This document shows, piece by piece, positions 1-9,012 of a stretch of DNA of 64,000 nucleotides. The notes under the pieces were generated by a model. That model was not told the DNA's origin. It was given only the letters and a program-made list of their open reading frames with translations, and made no database searches. How positions within the stretch are numbered: the first letter of the stretch is position 1; each line of letters starts with the position of its first letter. The position numbers were made by a program, and so were the translations under genes. This DNA comes from CAZNUM01 sp964539305 (lineage in GTDB: Bacteria; Fidelibacterota; Marinisomatia; Marinisomatales; TCS55), in the NCBI GenBank assembly GCA_964539305.1, contig CAZIIM010000002.1:40623-104622 (forward strand), in the 5' to 3' direction.

Positions 1-400
1 CCCCGACCATCTCCACCGGCAGTGCAAGAGTACTGGTTCGAATTGCCCAAATCAGGTGAATGAACAGAAAAATGACAATTATTATACCGAAAAGAAATGC
101 GGACCACCTCTGGAACCCTATAAACATTCCGGTAGCGAGGAGAGCGCCTATTCCTCCCAAAAGACTACTCCAGAGGAGGGCTTCCCGATCAAAGGTATTC
201 CTTTGAATCCGCCTCCGCAGAAAGCGCTGAAACGGTTGGTATGCGAGAAAAATGAAAATGAAGGCGGTAATCAAGATCAGATCTGGCCATAAATAATGTG
301 TATCGAGGCCCGCTGCCATGAACGCAGGGACCAGGAACATAATCCAGGCGCCGTGCTGCCGGGGCTTTGGAAAGGATTTCAAGTTAAATTTTGAAGGCAT
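1..400 (-). CDS. YwiC-like family membrane protein, 3' end outside window
   Basis: The minus strand is open from an ATG at 400 to the window edge, giving about 133 residues with no stop. The N-terminus contains the element PKPRQHGAWIMFLVPAF, which matches the opening of YwiC-like proteins (PK.HGAW...L.P). Hydrophobic segments follow at roughly residues 20-60, then a basic loop (QRFLRRRIQR) and two more membrane segments. YwiC-like proteins are polytopic inner-membrane proteins of unknown function, sometimes found near respiratory genes. The C-terminal part is missing because it lies beyond position 1. The gene is divergent from the penicillin-acylase-like gene, with 167 bp between the starts. 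Family assignment rests on the HGAW element and topology; no function is inferred. Confidence 0.7.
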   Translation of the reverse strand, partial: MPSKFNLKSFPKPRQHGAWIMFLVPAFMAAGLDTHYLWPDLILITAFIFIFLAYQPFQRFLRRRIQRNTFDREALLWSSLLGGIGALLATGMFIGFQRWSAFLFGIIIVIFLFIHLIWAIRTSTLALPVEMVG

Positions 401-567
401 GGATTTGGTAAAAACCTAATGGATGTAATGCTGAAATTTAAGGAACGGTTCCAACAGAAATTCCGGAAAAGCTCTAATCCAACTAAATACTGTTTTCCCG
501 TGGAGATGATCCTTTCCATTGTCGGGATGACGTCCCTATTTTCACTGAAATAAAACAGGAAAATATC

Positions 568-2997
568 GTGAATAAGTTGTTTGGACAGAATTCTATCTTT
601 AATTTAAAATATTTCTGGGGTTGCCTCCTTCTGGGAATTGTGGGTCTCGTTCTCATAGGGCGGATGTATTTTTTCTCACCGCTCCCCGATTACAAAGGAA
701 CCCTGAATATCCCCGGGCTAAAAGATACGGTAGAGGTTTATACGGATACCTATGGCGTTCCACATGTATTTGCCCGGAATGAGGATGATCTTTTTTTTAC
801 GGCGGGGTATTTAGTGGCCCGGGAGCGCCTGTTTCAGATGTCAGTGATTGCTTCTGCTGCCCGCGGAGAGCTGGCAAAGTTGTTGGGAGACGACCTGGTC
901 TCTCGGGATATTTATTTACGCACCTGGGGAATTCCTGCCATTTCCAGGAAAATTGCGTCTGAACTGGATTCTGCCACATCCCGGGTTTTGGAACAGTACT
1001 GTGCCGGGATTAATTATTCCATTGATGAGGTGAAGTCGGATCCGCCGGTGGAATTCAAATTGCTGGGGGTCGAGCCGATAAAGTGGACCCCTGCCGATGT
1101 GGTCGGTTATATACGGTTAATGGCCCACGATCTGCAACAATCATGGAAAGTGGAGATTGTTATGGGAGCTATGGTGGAAAAACTGGGCCGCCAAAAAGTG
1201 GATATGCTTTTTCCACAGGATGTGGATACGATCACGATTGTACCTCCCAACGCTGATTTAAGTGTGCTTTTACCTGCAATGCTTGAGCAGGAAAATGCCC
1301 TTCGGTCTCTGATGAAAATGGAGGGGACTGTCATGGGCTCCAATAATTGGATCATTTCAGGAGAACGCACCAACACGGGAAAACCAATTCTGGCCAATGA
1401 CCCCCATTTAGGGTTGAGCCAGCCGGCCAAGTGGTTTGAGATGCATTTGAAAGGCGGCTCATTCAACGTGAGTGGCATTTGTCTGACCGGCGTACCCATT
1501 CCTGTTATTGGTCAGAACGATTCCTGCGCCTGGGGGTTTACAAACGTCATGATGGATGACATTGACTTTTTCGTCGAGACCATCCAACCCGGTCCGCCGG
1601 CCCGCTATTTACATGGGGACCGGTGGGAAGAGATACAGACCCGCATTGAAAAGATTCCTCTGAAATCGGATGGGGATACTACCGTTGTGATTCGGCTGAC
1701 CAATCATGGTCCTGTCATTAGCGATATTCATCCCCTGCTCCGCTCTTCAAATAAGGTTGTAACAATGGCCTGGGTTGGGCACCGGGTAACGCGCGAATTA
1801 CCAGGGCTGTTAAACCTGGCCCGGATTAAAAACTGGAATGATTTCAACGCTGCCTTGGATGACTTCTGGATCCCGGGGCAGAATATTATTTATGCCGATG
1901 TGCAGGGGAATATTGGGTGGAGGCCAGCCGTTCGGGTTCCCATTCGGAAAAATGGAGGCAGCCTGTTGCCCCGCCCCGGCTCTGACCCTGATTACGACTG
2001 GAAGGGATTTGTACCCTATGACCAGATGCCCTCCCTTTTTAATCCACCAGAAGGTTTTATTGCTACGGCAAATAACAAAACGATTGATGATTCTTTTCCC
2101 TACTATATTTCCAACCAATGGGCGCCTCCCAACCGCATCCAGCGCATTCGGGAAATGATCCGGAGTAAAGGTAAACTTTCTGTGGAAGATGTGAAACAAA
2201 TGCAGCTGGACCAGCTGGCTACGAGGGCCCGGGAACTTACCCCCTATTTTCTCAGAGTACGGAAAGGAACAGAGACAGGGACTCTTAAAAAGGCGTTCGA
2301 CTTGCTTGAAAACTGGGATTTTATTGAGAGTCCTCAATCGGGAGCCGCCCTGGTCTTTGAAGTGGCTTATAACTATCTGCTGAAGAATGTGTACGGTGAC
2401 GAATTGGAAACTGTGGGGCCGGAGGCGTTAGCAGCCTTTGTGGCGCAACCGATGGTGCCCACACGAAGTTTACTCGCCATGATCCGGCAGGGAGAATCGG
2501 AATGGTTTGATGATATTAATACCCCGGAAACGGAAACACTGGACGATGTATTGTACCGCTCGATGGTTAACGCTGCCAGTGACCTTGAAATACGGGTTGG
2601 TAAGAATGTACGCTCCTGGACCTGGGGCAATGTTCATACCCTGACGTTTTACCACATTATGGGTCGTAAGAAATTTCTGGATCAGCTGTTCGGGTTTAAT
2701 GTGGGACCCTTTAAGACGGGTGGATCAGATGGAACCGTTAACAAGGGTGAATATGCCCTGTTGAAAAATTATGACCAGATTGTGGGTCCTTCCATGCGCA
2801 GGATTGTTGATTTCAGCGATCTGGATAAAACCCAGTTCATTCTTCCCACCGGCCAGTCCGGATTGCCAAACAGTCCCCACTATGCGGATCAGGCTGAAAT
2901 GTATTACCGGGGGGAGTATCGGACGACCCATTTCGATGAAACGTTTATTCGTCATTCCGATTCGTTCAGTCGAATGACCCTGCTGCCCGGTGAATGA
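568..2997 (+). CDS. Penicillin acylase (penicillin amidase) family N-terminal-nucleophile hydrolase
   Basis: The 809-residue precursor has an N-terminal membrane anchor or signal segment (residues about 13-35), then an alpha-chain region with the family element YTDTYGVPHVFA. The autocleavage site is MGSNNW, which makes Ser258 the expected N-terminal nucleophile of the beta chain. The later element LTNHGPVI corresponds to the oxyanion-hole Asn region. Family members self-cleave in the periplasm and hydrolyse amide bonds in beta-lactams, acyl-homoserine lactones or other acyl amides; the substrate here cannot be read from sequence. The start is GTG with AGGA about seven bases upstream. The stop overlaps the start of the glycerophosphodiesterase gene by four bases (ATGA), so the two are probably co-translated. 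Confidence 0.9.
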   Translation: MNKLFGQNSIFNLKYFWGCLLLGIVGLVLIGRMYFFSPLPDYKGTLNIPGLKDTVEVYTDTYGVPHVFARNEDDLFFTAGYLVARERLFQMSVIASAARGELAKLLGDDLVSRDIYLRTWGIPAISRKIASELDSATSRVLEQYCAGINYSIDEVKSDPPVEFKLLGVEPIKWTPADVVGYIRLMAHDLQQSWKVEIVMGAMVEKLGRQKVDMLFPQDVDTITIVPPNADLSVLLPAMLEQENALRSLMKMEGTVMGSNNWIISGERTNTGKPILANDPHLGLSQPAKWFEMHLKGGSFNVSGICLTGVPIPVIGQNDSCAWGFTNVMMDDIDFFVETIQPGPPARYLHGDRWEEIQTRIEKIPLKSDGDTTVVIRLTNHGPVISDIHPLLRSSNKVVTMAWVGHRVTRELPGLLNLARIKNWNDFNAALDDFWIPGQNIIYADVQGNIGWRPAVRVPIRKNGGSLLPRPGSDPDYDWKGFVPYDQMPSLFNPPEGFIATANNKTIDDSFPYYISNQWAPPNRIQRIREMIRSKGKLSVEDVKQMQLDQLATRARELTPYFLRVRKGTETGTLKKAFDLLENWDFIESPQSGAALVFEVAYNYLLKNVYGDELETVGPEALAAFVAQPMVPTRSLLAMIRQGESEWFDDINTPETETLDDVLYRSMVNAASDLEIRVGKNVRSWTWGNVHTLTFYHIMGRKKFLDQLFGFNVGPFKTGGSDGTVNKGEYALLKNYDQIVGPSMRRIVDFSDLDKTQFILPTGQSGLPNSPHYADQAEMYYRGEYRTTHFDETFIRHSDSFSRMTLLPGE

Positions 2998-3815
2998 CAC
3001 TCTTCGTTGTAATCCCGGCTGCTTTAGCTGTCGTCATCCTTGGGTACCTGTTTTCCTGGAGACCGAATAATACAGAACCTTTCTATATAAATCGTCCCCT
3101 GTGGTTTGCCCACCGGGGATTGCTACACCTGGCGCCGGAAAACACCCTGCCCTCCTACTTGACTGCCGTGAAAAAAAAGGTACCTGCGCTTGAAATGGAC
3201 GTGGTCTGCACCCGGGATGGATTTGTGGTCTGTTCCCATAATTATGACCTGGAACGGGAAACCGATGGTCTTGGTTATATTTTCCAGAGAGATTACGAGT
3301 ATATCCGTTCCGTCAATGCAGCCTCCAAGTGGCCAGACCGGCGGGAAGAAATACCACTTCTAAAGTTGGTTTTGGAACAGATTCCGGCACCGATTCGGAT
3401 AAATATCGAGCTGAAGACAAGAAAAGTTTTTGATTTCAGAACAGCATTAAAAGCAGCCAAGATGGTGAAACAGCTAGGACTGGGCGATCGGGTGATTCTT
3501 TCCAGTTTTAACCCTTTTTCGATTGGAATGATTAAGCTGGTCTATCCCGCTCTTTTAACAGGGTACATATTTGAAACCTGGGCACATTTTTCGCTTATCC
3601 GCATTGCCCGCCCCGACTGCCTTCATCCCCGGGCGGATTTTGTGACTGACGATTTAGTGCGTTTCGCCCGGCAGCGTCACCTGAGTATTAATGTGTGGAC
3701 GGTAAATACCCGGCCCGCGATGGAATGGTTATTAAGAAAAGGTGTGGACGGTATTATTACGGACCGGCCGGAGTTTAGAGATGAAATATTATCTCCCACA
3801 CCAGCGAAAACTTGA
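2994..3815 (+). CDS. Glycerophosphodiester phosphodiesterase family protein
   Basis: A 273-residue protein with an N-terminal membrane segment (about residues 3-22) followed by a GDPD TIM barrel. Visible family motifs are AHRGLLHLAPENT (His40-Arg-Gly; the PENT element), LEMDVVCTRDG (metal-binding Glu and Asp) and CSHNYDLERET (second catalytic His). The C-terminal element WTVNT followed by GVDGIITDRPE is typical of the family. GDPD enzymes hydrolyse glycerophosphodiesters to glycerol-3-phosphate and an alcohol; the anchor suggests a periplasmic or membrane-surface location. It overlaps the upstream acylase gene by four bases. It converges on a minus-strand membrane protein gene with only three bases between the stops. 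Confidence 0.9.
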   Translation: MTLFVVIPAALAVVILGYLFSWRPNNTEPFYINRPLWFAHRGLLHLAPENTLPSYLTAVKKKVPALEMDVVCTRDGFVVCSHNYDLERETDGLGYIFQRDYEYIRSVNAASKWPDRREEIPLLKLVLEQIPAPIRINIELKTRKVFDFRTALKAAKMVKQLGLGDRVILSSFNPFSIGMIKLVYPALLTGYIFETWAHFSLIRIARPDCLHPRADFVTDDLVRFARQRHLSINVWTVNTRPAMEWLLRKGVDGIITDRPEFRDEILSPTPAKT

Positions 3816-3818
3816 GAT

Positions 3819-4145
3819 TTAGGGTGATGATTTGGGAGTGCGATCGGAGAACAGGTAGAGGAATAAAAAATAAAAGCTGGCACAGGCAAAACAAAACCAG
3901 GCCTCAAGAGCAAAGATACGCCGAACATACATATTGGTAACCGGATCTGTACTCAGCATTCGTAATCCTGAATAAATGGCACCTACCAGGAAATTTAGAT
4001 AAATGGCAGCATGGATCCAGTTGGCCCATCCATCTTTTGACTGCCGCTTTTTGATTATACCAACAACAATCAGCGCTGCGAGAAACAGGTAAAAGATAAA
4101 TTTAGCGCTTTCAGCCAGAGGTGTGTAAAACTGCTGGAATTCCAT
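3819..4145 (-). CDS. Small membrane protein of unknown function, three predicted helices
   Basis: A 108-residue hydrophobic protein. Segments near residues 14-31 (KFIFYLFLAALIVVGII), 43-60 and 80-100 look membrane-spanning, separated by a charged loop KKRQSKDGW. The C-terminus is short and polar (SDRTPKSSP). I recognise no family. It is the last gene of the minus-strand run that includes the purine genes and two other membrane proteins; 60 bp separate it from the upstream gene, so co-transcription is possible. The coding call rests on its length, hydrophobic pattern and position. Confidence 0.6.
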   Translation of the reverse strand: MEFQQFYTPLAESAKFIFYLFLAALIVVGIIKKRQSKDGWANWIHAAIYLNFLVGAIYSGLRMLSTDPVTNMYVRRIFALEAWFCFACASFYFLFLYLFSDRTPKSSP

Positions 4146-4205
4146 GGTTCGTCTCCTGTCTTTAAATGGGCGATTAGGATTCTGTTGGTTTGAAGCAAAT
4201 TTATT

Positions 4206-4643
4206 TTAATTTTTAAAGTTGAAACGATACCACAGGAAAACCACCGGAAGAAAAAGTATTAACATTGTGTAATACACGACCGGGTGTTCTCCCCAGGCGC
4301 CGGAAGGGAAAGTCCCTAGCCCGAACAGGATGGCCGATACCAGCGCTCCGGTCAGTACGACAGACCCTAACATTCTTTTTGGGACAGCTGTAAAGTATTG
4401 GTACACAAATACCAGTGATACGGAAGCAATTATTAGATCCAGAACTGCCATACCAACGAGGAAAGGCTCTACCTGTGGAGACCAGCCCGCCGGTGGTCCG
4501 GGAGCGGGAAAACCAACAGATCCTGTTTTAAGATAAAGGTATCCCGCAACAATGAGAACAACAATGTGAGCAGACTGGATCAGGCCGTACCAGAAAATCA
4601 AATAGGACATCTGTTTTCCGCGCCTCACAACAGAAACGATCAA
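4206..4643 (-). CDS. Hypothetical membrane protein, four predicted helices
   Basis: A 145-residue protein with four hydrophobic stretches (about residues 15-37, 60-85, 94-112 and 122-140) and a proline-rich loop after the first helix (GFPAPGPPAGW). No family is recognised. Its start overlaps the stop of the upstream 215-residue membrane protein by four bases, a sign of translational coupling and of a shared job or complex. Both follow purH closely, but nothing in them suggests a role in purine synthesis. Confidence 0.65.
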   Translation of the reverse strand: MIVSVVRRGKQMSYLIFWYGLIQSAHIVVLIVAGYLYLKTGSVGFPAPGPPAGWSPQVEPFLVGMAVLDLIIASVSLVFVYQYFTAVPKRMLGSVVLTGALVSAILFGLGTFPSGAWGEHPVVYYTMLILFLPVVFLWYRFNFKN

Positions 4644-5287
4644 TGTCTTTGTTGGGCTCGATACAGGTAGTGACCGAACAGGGTTAAACCAAAGATTAGT
4701 CCTCCCGCCAGCAATTCCCAGGGGTAAGGGGCCGGTGCCAGATTTTGAGTGACCCTGTTTCCGGGAATGAGGAAGGATATGACAATTACAATCATGGCAA
4801 AAAGTTCACATAACCAGAGCCAGAAAGGTGGCCGGAGGTCAAAGCCTTTCGAAGTAAAGACGAGTCCCAAGGCGCCTGCTGCGATCAGGAAAACGGAGAC
4901 CAGCACCGGTGCCCATACGGGCCCGATCCATACCACCGGGATTAGAAAAAGAACATCCCAGGTTGTAAAACGCTCTGGCCAGTGAATCAGGATTTTTAAG
5001 AACAGGTAATAGAAGATATCCCAGATGCCAAACAGGATCATGAATACGGCCAGTTTTTCAGTAAAGCGATTCCGGATTAATTCTGCCACGGCCCACATAA
5101 TGATTAAGGTAGCCAGCTCCCGCATTATTTCCACGCTGACAAACAACCCGTCGACGGGAAGGGGCGGGAAAGAGAAATGCTCCGGGAAATAGATTTTCCG
5201 CAGGTACACCACAACAGCTGCCTCAATCGCCGCAAAAGCAATTCCCCAGATTGTGAGCCAGGTGAATTGTTTTTTTAATGGTTGCAT
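4640..5287 (-). CDS. Hypothetical polytopic membrane protein
   Basis: A 215-residue protein with about six hydrophobic segments, beginning FTWLTIWGIAFAAIEAAVVV. Charged residues inside or beside the helices (IEAAVVVYLRK, IMRELATLIIMWAVAELIRNRF) hint at a conserved functional core, but I cannot name the family. The C-terminal helix ends in a basic tail. The start lies 18 bases after the purH stop, and the stop overlaps the next membrane protein gene by four bases, so the pair forms a small unit at the end of the purine operon. Confidence 0.65.
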   Translation of the reverse strand: MQPLKKQFTWLTIWGIAFAAIEAAVVVYLRKIYFPEHFSFPPLPVDGLFVSVEIMRELATLIIMWAVAELIRNRFTEKLAVFMILFGIWDIFYYLFLKILIHWPERFTTWDVLFLIPVVWIGPVWAPVLVSVFLIAAGALGLVFTSKGFDLRPPFWLWLCELFAMIVIVISFLIPGNRVTQNLAPAPYPWELLAGGLIFGLTLFGHYLYRAQQRH

Positions 5288-5305
5288 GAGAATAGATGGG
5301 AATGA

Positions 5306-6862
5306 TTAATGCTTAAAACACCGGATACCTGTAAAAACCATGGCAATTCCCAATTCATCACAAGCTTCAATAATATCCCCATCCCTGATGGAACCTCCCG
5401 GTTGAATAATGGCCCGGATACCCGTATTCGCTAATAGATCGATATTATCCCTGAAAGGGAAAAAAGCATCCGAGGCCAGCACGGCACCTTCCGTCAGTTG
5501 AGCCGCTTTTTTTAATGCAATTTCAACGGCCCCGACCCGGCTGGGTTGACCGGCACCGATTCCTGTTGTTCGGTTTCCTCTGGCAATTACGATTCCATTG
5601 GATTTGACGTGTTTTAGGACTTTCCAGGCAAACAGAAGTGAATGAATGTCGGTTGCAGAAGGATGTTTCCGGGTTACGGTTTTCAGCATTGTTTTTGTTA
5701 GCCGGTGGTTATCTTTGTCCTGAACGAGGACACCGCCGGTAATCTGCCGTAGCACCGTTTCAGGTTTTAAAGGTTTTACATCACCCATTTCAATTAATCG
5801 CAGATTTTTTTTCTTTGCCAGAATTTCCAGAGCCCCCGGGTCAAAAGAGGGAGCTAGTACCACCTCGACAAAAACACGCTTAATTTCTTTAGCCACTGAT
5901 TCGGAACACGGTCTGTTCAAAGCGATGATGCCCCCAAAAGCAGACTGACGGTCCGCTTCAAAAGCATCCCGGTAAGCCTCCAGCAATGTTTTACCAGAGG
6001 CGACTCCACAGGGGTTCGCGTGTTTCACCACGACACAGGTGATTTCATCAAATTCCTGGAGACAGGTCCAGGCCGCATTTGCATCCATCAGGTTGTTATA
6101 GGATAATTGTTTGCCCTGGATAACAGTGCTGTTTAACAGGCCTGGCGGTGCATTTCCGGCTTCGCGGTAGACAGCTGCCGATTGGTGAGGGTTTTCGCCG
6201 TAGCGGAGGTCATAGACCTTTTCAAACGTACGATTCAGAACGTTCGGATAAGATTCGGTTTGCAGATATTGGTGAATCAGGCTCTCGTAGCGCGCTGTGT
6301 ATCCAAAGGCTTTGGCGGCCATTTTTCTGCGGGTTTCAAATGTGAAACCACCCTGTTGTCTTATTTCATCCAGAACAGAGGTGTAATCTTCCGGATCCAC
6401 CACTACACCTACCCACCCGCTGTTTTTAGCAGCACTCCGAATCATTGTTGGTCCCCCAATATCAATGTTTTCCAGCGCAACCGCCAGACTAACATTCTCC
6501 CCGGCAATGGTTTCTGCAAAGGGGTAAAGGTTACAAACGACTAAATCAATCCACTGGATCCCATTGTTTTTAGCATCGTCCTGGTGTTTATCCCGCAAAC
6601 CAAGGATTCCCCCTTCGATTCGTGGGTGCAGAGTTTTTACGCGCCCGTCCATAATTTCCGGAAAACCGGTAAGATCGGAGACTTCTGTAACGGGAACCTG
6701 AGCCGATTTCAAAGCGGCGGCTGTCCCTCCGGTTGAGATGATTTGAACCCCCAAAGAGTGGAGTGATTGGGCAAAATCCACTATTCCCGTTTTGTCGAAA
6801 ACGGAGATGAGTGCGCGGCGAATTGTCGTTAAGTTTTTATTTAAGGGAAGGTTGACAAGCAT
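5306..6862 (-). CDS. purH: Bifunctional AICAR formyltransferase / IMP cyclohydrolase
   Basis: 518 residues, the normal length for PurH, which catalyses the last two steps to IMP. The N-terminal MGS-like cyclohydrolase domain (about 1-190) shows STGGTA, SDLTGFPEIMDGRVKTLHP and a NIDIGGPTMIRSAAKN element. The C-terminal AICAR transformylase domain contains VVKHANPCGVA, with the catalytic Lys-His pair, then QSAFGG and a QPGGSIRD element. It ends in RCFKH, as many PurH proteins end in a basic His-containing tail. It is separated from purN by 227 bp, the only wide gap within the purine cluster, so it may have its own promoter. No Shine-Dalgarno motif is visible before the ATG. Confidence 0.97.
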   Translation of the reverse strand: MLVNLPLNKNLTTIRRALISVFDKTGIVDFAQSLHSLGVQIISTGGTAAALKSAQVPVTEVSDLTGFPEIMDGRVKTLHPRIEGGILGLRDKHQDDAKNNGIQWIDLVVCNLYPFAETIAGENVSLAVALENIDIGGPTMIRSAAKNSGWVGVVVDPEDYTSVLDEIRQQGGFTFETRRKMAAKAFGYTARYESLIHQYLQTESYPNVLNRTFEKVYDLRYGENPHQSAAVYREAGNAPPGLLNSTVIQGKQLSYNNLMDANAAWTCLQEFDEITCVVVKHANPCGVASGKTLLEAYRDAFEADRQSAFGGIIALNRPCSESVAKEIKRVFVEVVLAPSFDPGALEILAKKKNLRLIEMGDVKPLKPETVLRQITGGVLVQDKDNHRLTKTMLKTVTRKHPSATDIHSLLFAWKVLKHVKSNGIVIARGNRTTGIGAGQPSRVGAVEIALKKAAQLTEGAVLASDAFFPFRDNIDLLANTGIRAIIQPGGSIRDGDIIEACDELGIAMVFTGIRCFKH

Positions 6863-7089
6863 GGTGGTTTGTTTTTCAGAGTTTCAATTTATCGAGAGGA
6901 ACGATGGGTTCAAAACCGATGGACCAGCGAAGGTCCGTATTATATTAGGATAATTTAGCATAATTGATATCCACCGAAACAGGCTTTCGGGCTCAGTTTA
7001 ATAGATTTGCGACCTTAACGGACCTCTTCTGCAGCATTCAATTATCCAGGAATAAACAGGTACTGTTTAATGAGAATAAAATTATTGTT
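6863..7089 (-). promoter_or_regulatory. Intercistronic region upstream of purH with possible promoter and hairpin
   Basis: This 227-bp spacer interrupts an otherwise tightly packed operon. On the minus strand it carries a perfect TATAAT (plus-strand 6939-6944) without a convincing -35 box at standard spacing. Just downstream is an inverted repeat GGACC-6-GGTCC (6921-6936), near where a transcript from that box would begin. A second small inverted repeat, GGTT-3-AACC, follows. I see no tRNA or known riboswitch core. An internal promoter for purH is plausible but unproven. Confidence 0.3.
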
Positions 7090-7689
7090 TTAGGCATTTG
7101 CCAGGATTTTGATCGCTTCGATGAACGCTGCTCCCTCCAGCGCCTGAACTTTTTGTTTTAATGTTTCTGCCGTATCCCCCGGTTCAACGGCACACCGTTT
7201 CTGAATGAGGATTGGTCCGTGATCCACCTCTTCGGTCACAAAGTGAATCGTACAACCGGTTTCGGGATCACCATTTTTTAAAACCTCGGCATGGACGTTC
7301 AGGTCCATGCCTCCTGCGTACTTGGGTAATAGGGAAGGGTGAACATTTAGAATTTTTCCCTGCCATTCCCGGCAGAACGCCCCTGAAAGAATACGCATGA
7401 AACCAATGAGTAGGATTAAATCCACGCTGTATTGTTTGAATACCTCCGTCAGTTCCTGGTCAAATGTTTCCCGTGTCTTTCCTTTATGAGAGATAAAATA
7501 AGCGGGCACATGATGGTTTTTAGCCCGCTCCAAAATATAGGCCGTTTCCCGGTTGGAGATGACCACCGCCACTTCCGCGTTCAATTCTTCCCGTTGAATC
7601 GCATTCAGAATGGCCTCTAAATCGGTGCCTTTGGTGGAACCGAGAATACCGAGCTTAATTGTACTAGCCACGCTGGTTTTGACCCCCAA
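7090..7689 (-). CDS. purN: Phosphoribosylglycinamide formyltransferase (GAR transformylase)
   Basis: 199 residues, standard for the folate-dependent GAR transformylase that makes FGAR. The nucleotide-binding loop is GILGSTKGTDLEAIL. The catalytic triad region is present: NVHPSLLPKYAGG gives the Asn and His, and FVTEEVDHGPIL gives the Asp. The start used here is TTG at 7689; an in-frame GTG at 7671, giving MASTIKLGILG, fits the family N-terminus at least as well. It lies seven bases after purD. Confidence 0.96.
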   Translation of the reverse strand: MGVKTSVASTIKLGILGSTKGTDLEAILNAIQREELNAEVAVVISNRETAYILERAKNHHVPAYFISHKGKTRETFDQELTEVFKQYSVDLILLIGFMRILSGAFCREWQGKILNVHPSLLPKYAGGMDLNVHAEVLKNGDPETGCTIHFVTEEVDHGPILIQKRCAVEPGDTAETLKQKVQALEGAAFIEAIKILANA

Positions 7690-7695
7690 CCGAGT

Positions 7696-9012
7696 TTACG
7701 TTCCTCTCAGGCGCGCCATATGGGCGACCCTTTTCTGGATTAGGGTTTCCGTTCCAATATCTTTCCGGTGAAAGAGGGGTCCTTTAACGGCAGAAATTTC
7801 TTTTTCTGCCATTTCTTCCGCTTCTTTCAGGGTATCTGCAATGCCAACGTAAGCCACCGTTCGGGACCCAGCCTCTAACAGTTGTCCGCCCTCCTCGGCA
7901 TTGACAGAGGCGTAGTACAGGTTTTCTGGCTTACGGACGCCGGACACATCGATGGGCTGTCCCTTTACGGGATTGTCCGGGTAACCCTCCGGAACAGCAT
8001 ACTTGCAGACCGTCGCTTTGGGCTGAACTTTAATCTGGTGCTGGTTCAAATGGCCCCCGATCGCCGCCGAAACCAATTCCAGTAAATCAGACTCCAGCAC
8101 AGCAAGAACATTCATTGCTTCTGGGTCTCCGAGCCGGGCATTGTATTCGATCAGTTTAATTCCTCCAGCAGTCACCATAAAACCGCCATAAAGTACACCA
8201 ACATATTTGGAACCACATTCTTGATTAAGCGCCTGAATAATATCCTGATTGATTTGTTTAGCAGCTTCAACGTCCTTTAGCTGCAGAAATGGAAGCAGTC
8301 CATCGGCCATCGAATAAGAGCCCATCCCTCCCGTATTGGGTCCTCGGTCTCCTTCTAATGCTCGTTTATGGTCCTGCACCGGGGGAAAATGTAAAAGGTG
8401 CTCTCCATCACTGAGACTCATGAGTGAAAATTCTTCTCCCTCCAGCTTTTCCTCAATCAGGAAAGTGCCGCCCCGATCAAGGAGTGATTGACAATATTCA
8501 ATTGCTTCTGTGTGTGAGTGAAGGTGGTCTCCCGAAACGCGCACCCCTTTTCCACCCATGAGCCCATCGAACTTGACAACATATTGATTACCGAGCTCAG
8601 ACAGAAAAGACTCGACCCCAGAAAGAGTTTCAAATCGTTTGTAAACCGGTAGTCCGGGAATGTGGTATTTTGTCATCAAATCACGGGCAAAGCCTTTACT
8701 GGTTTCCACCTGGGCAAGGGCTTGTCTAAGACCGAAGCAGGGAATTTCAAAGTCCCAGAGCTGATCTGCCACCCCCGCCTCCAGGGGTGCCTCCGGACCG
8801 ATGATTACCAGATCAACCGAGTGTCGTCGGGCAAAATCACCAATTGCGTTGGCGTCTGTAAGGGATCCCACCGCCATCATGGAGCAAAGCTTTCGGATGC
8901 CGGGATTCCAGTTGGAACCGTAACATAGCAATTCTGTGAGCCGGGGTGATTTTTTCAGGGCTCGGGCCAAGGCATGCTCCCGGGCGCCGGAACCAATGAG
9001 CAGGACCCTCAT
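7696..9012 (-). CDS. purD: Phosphoribosylamine--glycine ligase (GAR synthetase)
   Basis: 438 residues with the ATP-grasp architecture of PurD. It begins with MRVLLIGSGAREHALARAL, the canonical N-terminus, then VIIGPEAPLEAGVAD. The ATP-binding stretch FDGLMGGKGVRV and the signature HKRALEGDRGPNTGGMGSY follow, with LIEYNARLGDPEAM as the metal-binding element. It ligates glycine to phosphoribosylamine, the second step of the pathway. The start overlaps the purF stop by four bases. Confidence 0.97.
   Translation of the reverse strand: MRVLLIGSGAREHALARALKKSPRLTELLCYGSNWNPGIRKLCSMMAVGSLTDANAIGDFARRHSVDLVIIGPEAPLEAGVADQLWDFEIPCFGLRQALAQVETSKGFARDLMTKYHIPGLPVYKRFETLSGVESFLSELGNQYVVKFDGLMGGKGVRVSGDHLHSHTEAIEYCQSLLDRGGTFLIEEKLEGEEFSLMSLSDGEHLLHFPPVQDHKRALEGDRGPNTGGMGSYSMADGLLPFLQLKDVEAAKQINQDIIQALNQECGSKYVGVLYGGFMVTAGGIKLIEYNARLGDPEAMNVLAVLESDLLELVSAAIGGHLNQHQIKVQPKATVCKYAVPEGYPDNPVKGQPIDVSGVRKPENLYYASVNAEEGGQLLEAGSRTVAYVGIADTLKEAEEMAEKEISAVKGPLFHRKDIGTETLIQKRVAHMARLRGT

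Noticed and set aside
56..292. A plus-strand 78-codon frame at the left edge
   Set aside because: It lies antisense to the YwiC-like gene, which has family motifs and a membrane pattern; the plus frame has low-complexity polar sequence without features.
271..300. Suspected frameshift in the YwiC-like gene
   Set aside because: On a first reading I lost bases in the GATCAGATCTGG stretch. Re-reading the minus strand shows a continuous frame (YLWPDLILITAF), so the gene is intact as far as it is visible.
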